From: JARRLC01 sp050290865
Lineage (GTDB): Bacteria > Pseudomonadota > Alphaproteobacteria > Rhizobiales > Rhodomicrobiaceae
NCBI GenBank assembly: GCA_050290865.1
Contig: JBNKIW010000073.1
Coordinates: 1-10,418, forward strand
DNA length: 10,418 nucleotides
Direction of reading: 5' to 3'
The position numbers and the translations under genes are program-made. Shown here piece after piece: positions 5,111 to 10,418 of the stretch (its first letter is position 1; every line of letters starts with the position of its first letter). The notes beneath the pieces are model-generated. The model worked only from the letters and a program-made list of their open reading frames with translations. It did no database searches and was not told where the DNA came from.

Positions 5111-6847
5111 TCAGTTCGGCACCTCGAATGGGCGCGAATGCCGGAGCCACAGCCATTCGGCCTGCTCCTGCAGCGCCTCCTCGCCGAGCTGCTCCAATAT
5201 CCTCTCCGCGCTCCATTCCAGTTGCGCGGCATTCTCGCATTTTTCGAGTGTCTCCTCGGCGATCTCGAAAATCCGCTGCTGCGAAGCATATTGTTTCGCC
5301 AGTTCCAGGTCGGCGCGGCGGGCAAGAAACCCGCGCGCGGCCAGACCCGCCGCAGCCAGCACGCCGAGCACGATCTGCAGCGGATCGCTGTAGGGCCTCA
5401 TCGTCGCATCCCAATCGACGAGGCTGGCGCCATCCCTGTGATAGACCGCCAGCATCGCAAGCAGCGCGGCAATCACGAAAGACGCCCCGATGGCCAGGCG
5501 CGCGATCCACATCCAGCGCCTGTAATTCCTGCGGTGCAGCGCCTGCCTGGCGGTGAACCAGCGGATCTGATTGGCAACCCAATGCTCCTGCGCGATGGCC
5601 AGCCCTTGAGCCGTGACTTGGCTTTTGCCGCCGTCCGGCCGCGGCGAACAGCAATCCTGACAGAACTCCAGCGAGCGCACCGCGTGCCTGATCCAATGCA
5701 CGACGCCGGAATGGCGCGAGAGATAGGCCAGCCACACCGGCTTCCTCACCCCCGCTACGCGCCAGAAGAACATCACGCGCATGGCCTCCGCCAGACTGCG
5801 ATATTCGAGAAAGCGGTCGTCGGTCGCTCCAAACCACACGCGTCCGGCGATGAGCGCCATGGCGAGCGTGATCCCGAGATAGACCCACGACGCCACCGGC
5901 CATTCATTGACGAAGTTGAAGGCGAAGAACGCCGCCATCGCCAGCGAATAGACGATGATGTCAGCGGTGCGGACGCTGTTCGCATGACGCACCGACAGGC
6001 CGTCGGCGGCGTGGTAGGCGGTGCCGGTGAACTTCGCCGGGGTGTTCTCGGTCATTTCGGTAGGCGCCAGCGGGTAGCTTTGCTCAACCGCTGCCGGATG
6101 ACGGAGGATGCTGCAGTTGTAATCCTCCGTGCGCCTGAGGATGGTTCCGATCCTGCTGCGCTTGCTCGGGGTGGGCGTGGCTTGGCCCCGCCCTTCCTGG
6201 AATGAAACATCGGCAGACGCCGGATCGATAAGGATGCGGCGCCCGGGTTCCGGCGGATCGAGCGGTGAGAGTGCGTCCTTGTAAAGAGAATAGTCTGCCG
6301 GCGCGAAACCGCGGTCGAACCATGCGACGACCTCCGCCGTGCCGCCCGTACCCCTCGACGCCTTCCCATCCCAAAGGGCGAACAAAATCTGGGTGTGATC
6401 GGCGATGATGGCGCCGGCGCGAGCATACCGCTGATTGCGCGCTTCGCCCGATTGCTTCCAGTCCACGCTGTCCAACGGCGTCGGCGCCTGCCTGATGCAA
6501 AATGCGCGGGCAAGCAGATCGCGGAATTCGGTCTTCGAGACGTCGCTCTCGAAATCCCGTTCATAATCCTCGGCTGGCATTGGAAGCACGGCAACAAGCG
6601 CGGCGCCCATCTCTTCCATCGCAATGCGGGCGACCAGCCGGTCGGCCCCCTCGGCCAAGCCGGACAGAATGACGAAGGGCGTGCTGGGATATTCGCTGCG
6701 CAGGGCGCGGCATTGTTCCCGGATGGTCCCGTGCAAAGCCTCGTTCCGGGTATCGACATTGCGGTGCCCGGTCACGCCGATCATGATGGGCACGCGTCCG
6801 TTCCACTCGATTGCCAACCGGTCTGCAATGGTGAGCGATGATGTCAT
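5111..6847 (-). CDS. Predicted SLOG-domain nucleotide sensor with four transmembrane segments
   Basis: This 578-residue protein has two halves. The N-terminal Rossmann-like part (about 18-180) shows IGVTGHRNV (23-31), LSGLAEGADRLVA (61-73), VLPMPAEDYERDF (87-99) and ALWDGKASRGTGGTAEVV (157-174), the glycine-rich pattern of the SLOG/LOG/DprA superfamily that binds nucleotides or their derivatives. The C-terminal half has two hydrophobic pairs, at about 296-313 with 321-338 and 447-469 with 489-508. Between them is the segment RFLEYRSLAEAMRV (345-358), reminiscent of SLATT membrane effector domains. A cytosolic helical tail follows. SLOG-SLATT proteins are predicted to open membranes on sensing a nucleotide signal. 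The start at 6847 is preceded by GGGGG six bases away and places the protein just before the Rossmann strand. An in-frame upstream extension to 7087 has no recognisable sequence. It is divergent from the 7495 gene and convergent with the TPR remnant. Function is inferred from motifs only. Confidence 0.65.
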   Translation of the reverse strand: MTSSLTIADRLAIEWNGRVPIMIGVTGHRNVDTRNEALHGTIREQCRALRSEYPSTPFVILSGLAEGADRLVARIAMEEMGAALVAVLPMPAEDYERDFESDVSKTEFRDLLARAFCIRQAPTPLDSVDWKQSGEARNQRYARAGAIIADHTQILFALWDGKASRGTGGTAEVVAWFDRGFAPADYSLYKDALSPLDPPEPGRRILIDPASADVSFQEGRGQATPTPSKRSRIGTILRRTEDYNCSILRHPAAVEQSYPLAPTEMTENTPAKFTGTAYHAADGLSVRHANSVRTADIIVYSLAMAAFFAFNFVNEWPVASWVYLGITLAMALIAGRVWFGATDDRFLEYRSLAEAMRVMFFWRVAGVRKPVWLAYLSRHSGVVHWIRHAVRSLEFCQDCCSPRPDGGKSQVTAQGLAIAQEHWVANQIRWFTARQALHRRNYRRWMWIARLAIGASFVIAALLAMLAVYHRDGASLVDWDATMRPYSDPLQIVLGVLAAAGLAARGFLARRADLELAKQYASQQRIFEIAEETLEKCENAAQLEWSAERILEQLGEEALQEQAEWLWLRHSRPFEVPN

Positions 6848-7494
6848 GATGCCCCCGGATACCGCACATTCATGCCGCAGGTCTATAGCACGCTTCAGGT
6901 GCACCGCACGAGTTGGTAACTGCGCGAAATGCGGCGCGATTGCTGAGGCAATGGCGTCCTGGTTGCAAAGGGCAGCGAGGGTGATCCACAACCTTTGAGT
7001 GATGCCGTATTGAGGGCGGTTCGTGATTACTCGATCGAACCGCCAAGTGCAGACCGTGGAGACGGGCCGCATTGGGACAACGAGCAAGCGTGAGCACTAA
7101 AACAAAGATGCTTGGAGTCTCTTAAAGGCCGGTTGCGGACTCCCAATGCACGCTTGGTAGGCGGCAGGTGCCGAGGGTATCGCGATCACACTCGTCATAC
7201 AACCATCTCGGCCGTCTCAGCGCGAGTGGAGCTGCGCAGTGTCATCTCGGAGTGGGGGCGTGTTCGGACCAGGTATTTTTCGACGTTGCGGCGATTGGCG
7301 ATTCTGTGGCCTCGTTGTGCTGTCTTCCTTTTCCGTGACGCGTGTTTCCGCTATAGGTTTCCCGTATTCTTTAATGCATTGGCTTCGGGGGCGACAATGC
7401 CAGAGGGGCTCGCACAGCGCGACGACGATAATTCAGCTTAGGACGGGACAACTGGCATCATCTTATATTAGCCTTGGAGAGGGAAGGAAGCGGG
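6848..7494. other. Divergent intergenic region, no clear gene
   Basis: This 647-bp stretch separates the divergent SLOG and TPR-like genes and should contain both promoters. No hallmark gene, tRNA or strong terminator is seen. A plus-strand frame without a start codon, open from 6947 to the TGA at 7091-7093, ends SIEPPSADRGDGPHWDNEQA and has a natural protein-like composition. It may be the 3' remnant of a lost gene. A TATATT hexamer at about 7464-7469 lies suitably upstream of the 7495 start, but I see no good -35 partner, so I do not call a promoter. The region from about 7270 becomes more AT rich, like the gene after it. Confidence 0.5.
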
Positions 7495-8814
7495 ATGGAA
7501 ACTTACGAAGCGATTAGAGACAACACGCTTGCAGCACTTGATACTCATGATTACGACACTGCTTTCCGGACATTCCGCACGGCGATCGACTACATTTTTC
7601 AAAAACTTGACGGGAGTGCATCACAATTCACGGATGCATTTGGAATATTTGCTCGTATTTCGCAGCACTTCTCGAACGAAGAATTTGTGGCCAAGGTGCA
7701 AGCGGTTACCGATCAGCCGAACGATATTCAGTGCCTGTATGATCTCGGTTCTCTACTCTACGAGGAAGGCTTGCCAGGCATCGGCGCAACAGTACTCGCG
7801 CGGGCTGATGAACTGGCCCCCGGACAACTTCCCGTCATCACCGAACTCGTGGCAGCTCTCGAGGCGTGCAACATGTGCTCGGTGGCGGTTAACGTACTGC
7901 GCAAATACCCGGAACTGACAAGCAGCGAGTTCATTCTCGCGTATCAACTGTTCTTCAACAGCCTGATGTCGAATGATCTCAGTAAAACACATGATATATT
8001 CGTCACGTTGCAAGAGCTTGCAGCAGGAAATGACGATTATAAGTTCATGACTGACCGTGTGCGCGGCTTTCTTAGTCGCGTGGATCAGATGCGTGCAGCC
8101 AGCCCGTTGGATTCCGTAGATTTGCGCGGTTGGCACTATGTCACCACCGGCGGGATACTCACATATCTCTCACCGTACGGTTATCCGGAACCTATGCGTG
8201 GGCGCTTCGCCATGACGCAAGACTCAATCGCTCAGATTCGCTTGGGGATCAGCAACCTGCAGCGCGTTATTGAGCGCAAGAAGATCCCAATTCATTCTGT
8301 TACGCCGTTGGAAGACCGAGCTTCACAGATTGTGGGCGCTGCGATCGCCAAGGCGTTGGGATATCCATTGCGTTCGTGGTCAGGCAATGAACCCAACACA
8401 ATTGTTGCTGCATACGACCTCTCGGCAGTTGATTTGAAGCCTTATGAACAACTCAGAGAACGCAACCCGGGTCAATTGCTGTTTTCTCATGTTTTGGAGT
8501 GGGTCCGTTCATGCCCGATTGCGCCTGACGTGGTAACATTGCTTTACCAATTCAATAGTGCTCCGTGGGAAAAACAGTTGCGCGTTAATGAGGATGGGGG
8601 TGGAACAACCTACTCAGACCCCGATGACCGTCCAGCAGAAATCATCGCAGATGAGATCGTGCACGCGTCACACGAACCGGAGGAGGGGGACCAAGAAACT
8701 CCAGCGGAAATGAGTGATGCGTTTCTCGACGCGACCGGGCCCTTTCCGCTGGCTTCGGGGGTGCGCGAAATTGCATGGGAGACGTCTCCCGTTGCGAGTT
8801 CGCGTTTTTTGTAG
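7495..8814 (+). CDS. Uncharacterised protein: helical-repeat-like N-terminus plus unrecognised C-terminal domain
   Basis: The protein has 439 residues. I do not recognise the family. Residues about 5-180 are helical and resemble degenerate TPR units (for example LYDLGSLLYEEGLPGIGATV at 81-100 and the ELVAALEACNMCSVAVNVLR segment). Residues 208-365 look like a distinct conserved domain: LRGWHYVTTGGILTYLSPYG, MTQDSIAQIRLGI, PLEDRASQIVGAAIAKALGY, IVAAYDLSAVD, PGQLLFSH and TLLYQFNSAPW. The DRASQIV..AIAKALG segment faintly recalls phosphoribosyltransferase-like folds, a weak guess. The tail (370-439) is acidic and low in structure. No signal peptide or membrane segment is seen. The ATG at 7495 is chosen because GGAAGGAAG lies just upstream; an in-frame TTG at 7474 is less likely. 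By eye G+C is near 50 percent, lower than all neighbours, a sign of separate origin. The frame stays open for 40 codons beyond the TAG. Confidence 0.75.
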   Translation: METYEAIRDNTLAALDTHDYDTAFRTFRTAIDYIFQKLDGSASQFTDAFGIFARISQHFSNEEFVAKVQAVTDQPNDIQCLYDLGSLLYEEGLPGIGATVLARADELAPGQLPVITELVAALEACNMCSVAVNVLRKYPELTSSEFILAYQLFFNSLMSNDLSKTHDIFVTLQELAAGNDDYKFMTDRVRGFLSRVDQMRAASPLDSVDLRGWHYVTTGGILTYLSPYGYPEPMRGRFAMTQDSIAQIRLGISNLQRVIERKKIPIHSVTPLEDRASQIVGAAIAKALGYPLRSWSGNEPNTIVAAYDLSAVDLKPYEQLRERNPGQLLFSHVLEWVRSCPIAPDVVTLLYQFNSAPWEKQLRVNEDGGGTTYSDPDDRPAEIIADEIVHASHEPEEGDQETPAEMSDAFLDATGPFPLASGVREIAWETSPVASSRFL

Positions 8815-9192
8815 CAGGGCCTGACTTGGAAACGGCCGGCTGCGGTTCGTAAAGGGCATGGCGTCGTCTTCACTACTGCGCTGTTGCCCAGATTGTTAGA
8901 GTGCCAGAGATACCAGCAGCCGCTTATGAGAATGTAACCGCCACGATTACGCCTATGCACGAGTGGCTCTTCTCGACCCACTGTGAACGACGGGCGGGTG
9001 CCGACTCGTCAGGCCGGGAGTTGACGCTGGGATGCTGGCGGCGGGGGGCAGGCGTTGAAGATATCACAATCACATTTGTGCCACCGCTATTCCGGTTTTT
9101 TGACTGCAGGTGCCGGTTCATGTATGGCGAAGCAAACTCACGGCTGCTTGCCGGGCACCTCTAATTATCGGAACACCGTACATAGTGCCAGG
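8815..9192. other. Non-coding stretch between TPR-like gene and IS21
   Basis: I see no gene that I can support in these 378 bases. In frame with the upstream gene, 40 sense codons follow the TAG (8812-8814) until TAA at 8935-8937, reading QGLTWKRPAAVRKGHG and onward, which could be a decayed C-terminal extension or chance. A GTG-started frame at 8901-9164 has no ribosome binding site and no recognisable motif. The stretch ends at the IS21 terminus, so anything once encoded here may have been cut by that insertion. Confidence 0.4.
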
Positions 9193-9198
9193 TGTCAG

Positions 9199-9240
9199 CA
9201 GCGGTCTGAATTTCCTCGAAAACCAGCGGCTTGAATTTGC
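9199..9240 (+). repeat. IS21 terminal repeats L1 and L2
   Basis: Two 17-base direct repeats, CAGCGGTCTGAATTTCC (9199-9215) and CAGCGGCTTGAATTTGC (9224-9240), share 14 of 17 bases and are offset by 25 bases. Multiple subterminal repeats of this kind are the IstA transposase binding sites in IS21-family elements. Both are conserved in the left copy (about 159-200 on the minus strand). Confidence 0.75.
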
Positions 9241-9371
9241 GATCGCGGACCGGACCGGCGTGGCCGATTGAACGGTCCGGGATTGCGCAGGCACGCGGAG
9301 GCTCTTCCCAACATTGAGATCGGACAGGCGTTGCGTTGGCCGATGATGCGTCCTCGCAGAAGGGGAACGCG

Positions 9372-9911
9372 ATGGGCCATGGGAACCGCCGTAAGTGCAA
9401 GTGCTGCCGAAAGTTATTTCGACCAGACGCGCGCAACCGTCGTCACCAAAGTTACTGCTCCGCCCACGCCTGCAGAGCGGCCAGCAAGGCCGCCAGCCAG
9501 GCGCGCTGGCTCGCCAAGCCCGAGAACCAGGATTACTTCCGCGGCCCGGTGAACGTCGCCCGGGTCAAGGCCTGGCGATCGCGCCATTCCGGCTACTGGC
9601 GCAGGGGCCGGCGCAGCAGCGATGCGTTACAAGAGGTCTCAACGGCCCAAGCCGCTGATCCAGCGGCCAAATCCAGCGATTTTGCGCGCTCGCCGTTACA
9701 AGAGGTCTTATTGGCGCAACCTGCTGTTCTGATTGGCTTAATCGCCCATATCGTGGGGACGCCGTTACAAGACGACATCGTCCGCGCCAGCGGCCGTTTG
9801 CTACGATTGGGCCAAGACATTCTCAGTTCATCCGCGGCGCGGACGGCAATGCCCCCGCCGGACTATGGAGCCGACCGTGATCGATTACGAGACGTACTCC
9901 AAGATCCATGA
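9372..9911 (+). CDS. IS21-associated small zinc-finger-like accessory protein
   Basis: The protein has 179 residues. The N-terminus carries C9-x2-C12 (also C11), then H25, C29 and C34, a spacing typical of a small zinc finger or ribbon, within a strongly basic region (NRRKCKCCRKLFRPDARNRR). The middle (about 50-75) is also basic. The C-terminal half contains three units 23 residues apart beginning LQEV, LQEV and LQDD. I chose the ATG at 9372 over one at 9336 because GAAGGGG lies directly upstream and because the left copy conserves this start. It overlaps istA by 47 bases, suggesting translational coupling. I recall similar unnamed proteins beside IS21 transposases in alphaproteobacteria. A regulatory or DNA-binding role is only an inference. 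Confidence 0.75.
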   Translation: MGHGNRRKCKCCRKLFRPDARNRRHQSYCSAHACRAASKAASQARWLAKPENQDYFRGPVNVARVKAWRSRHSGYWRRGRRSSDALQEVSTAQAADPAAKSSDFARSPLQEVLLAQPAVLIGLIAHIVGTPLQDDIVRASGRLLRLGQDILSSSAARTAMPPPDYGADRDRLRDVLQDP

Positions 9912-10418
9912 CTGCCATCATCGCCAGGGACTGACGATCACGCAGACCGCCCGGACGCTGGGCCTTCACCCACAGACGGTAGCGGTATGGCTGGCGCGTC
10001 CCCGCTACGAGCCGCGGCGCAGTCCGCCGCGCAGCAGCCTCCTCGATCCCTTCAAGCCGCGCATCACACGGTTGCTGGACACGCACCCCTACAGCGCTCA
10101 GCAGATCTTCCAGCGTCTGCGTGAGGAGGGTTACCGCGGCGGCATGACCATCCTGCGCGATTACGTCCGCCGCATCCGGCCTCCCAAGCGGCCGGTCTAT
10201 CTGAAGCTGCACTTCGCGCCCGGCGAGTGCGCGCAAGTTGACTGGGGCGCCCAGGGAACCGTTGCGGTAGGCAATACCAGCCGCCGGCTTTCGTTCTTCG
10301 TTATGGTGCTGGCCTTCAGCCGCCAGATATTCGTGGAGTTCACCGTCTCGCAGACCATGGAGCATTTTCTGAGCTGCCACGAGCACGCCTTCGCCGCTTT
10401 CGGCGGCGTGCCGTCCAA
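9865..10418 (+). CDS. istA: IS21-family transposase IstA, N-terminal 184 residues
   Basis: The frame opens at the ATG 9865 (MEPTVIDYETYSKIHDCHHR) and is still open at the window edge. Residues about 15-45 form a helix-turn-helix (GLTITQTARTLGLHPQTVAVWL), followed by a second DNA-binding segment around 70-105 (YSAQQIFQRLREEGYRGG). The DDE core begins at FAPGECAQVDWG (117-128), with D126 the first catalytic aspartate. IstA catalyses IS21 transposition together with the AAA+ ATPase IstB, expected downstream. The gene overlaps the accessory gene in a different frame. The remaining catalytic residues are outside the window, so integrity cannot be judged. Confidence 0.92.
   Translation, partial: MEPTVIDYETYSKIHDCHHRQGLTITQTARTLGLHPQTVAVWLARPRYEPRRSPPRSSLLDPFKPRITRLLDTHPYSAQQIFQRLREEGYRGGMTILRDYVRRIRPPKRPVYLKLHFAPGECAQVDWGAQGTVAVGNTSRRLSFFVMVLAFSRQIFVEFTVSQTMEHFLSCHEHAFAAFGGVPS

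Larger units (their letters stand above)
9193..10418 (+). mobile_element. IS21-family element, 5' part (continues beyond window)
   Basis: The element starts with TGTCAGCAGC at 9193, where similarity to the left copy (1-206, inverted) begins. It contains a pair of internal terminal repeats, an accessory gene, and istA, which runs off the right edge. The helper gene istB and the right end should follow outside the window. Its upstream flank differs from that of the left copy, so the two sit in different target sequences. Confidence 0.85.

Noticed and set aside
5068..6205. Continuation of the plus-strand TPR frame across the SLOG gene
   Set aside because: After about 4860 the frame loses TPR character and becomes Arg/Pro rich, antisense to the SLOG gene. 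The real continuation of the TPR remnant is in another frame and stops at 5067.
6848..7087. 80-residue upstream extension of the SLOG protein
   Set aside because: It has no recognisable domain, and a better start with a GGGGG ribosome binding site at 6847 sits directly before the Rossmann domain.
7112..7441. Possible small gene in the divergent intergenic region
   Set aside because: There is no ribosome binding site, the composition is irregular and no motif is seen.
8901..9164. GTG-started 87-codon frame before the right IS21 element
   Set aside because: There is no ribosome binding site and no recognisable sequence. It is likely chance.
9626..9772. 69-base periodic GTTACAAGA as a possible CRISPR array or iteron
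   Set aside because: Only three short matching cores lie within a coding frame, and the period is an exact multiple of three, so a protein repeat is the better explanation.

Overview
The window is a mosaic of insertion sequences around a small island of accessory genes. The transposases (IS66 in the three-gene tnpABC form, an IS110-type enzyme, and an IS21-type element carrying an extra small gene before istA) and the high G+C content fit an alphaproteobacterium, perhaps Rhizobiales or a relative, in a plasmid or genomic-island setting. This placement is an inference from the IS types and composition; no chromosomal marker gene is present.

Layout. Positions 1-206 are the terminus of an IS21-family element pointing left out of the window. 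It cuts a GNAT acetyltransferase gene, of which only the last 30 codons remain (207-300). An IS110-family element follows: a structured leader at 302-464 that could encode a bridge RNA, the transposase at 465-1610, and a hairpin-rich 3' non-coding region to about 1870. A complete IS66-family element lies on the minus strand (about 1895-4422), with tnpA, tnpB and tnpC. Its tnpA has lost its normal C-terminal frame and runs in frame into tnpB. Sequence just right of the IS66 element (4423-4495) resembles the IS110 3' region (1776-1854), so IS110-like end sequence flanks IS66 on both sides.

The island proper runs from about 4640 to 9192. It holds a frameshifted remnant of a tetratricopeptide-repeat protein (4661-5067, plus), a convergent intact gene for a predicted SLOG-type nucleotide-sensor protein with four transmembrane segments (5111-6847, minus), a 647-bp divergent intergenic region, and an intact, visibly more AT-rich gene for a 439-residue protein with a helical-repeat-like N-terminus and a C-terminal domain I do not recognise (7495-8814, plus). 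After a 378-bp non-coding stretch, a second IS21-family element begins at 9193 and runs off the right edge, with a zinc-finger-like accessory gene overlapping the start of istA.

How the genes may work together. The SLOG-plus-membrane-helix architecture matches proteins predicted in comparative genomics to sense a nucleotide signal and act on the membrane in conflict or antiphage systems. The neighbouring TPR remnant and TPR-like gene could be partners, but nothing in the sequence proves this. The two IS21 termini enclosing the 9-kb interval are in inverted orientation and differ at many positions, so they look like independent insertions of related elements rather than a recent composite transposon.
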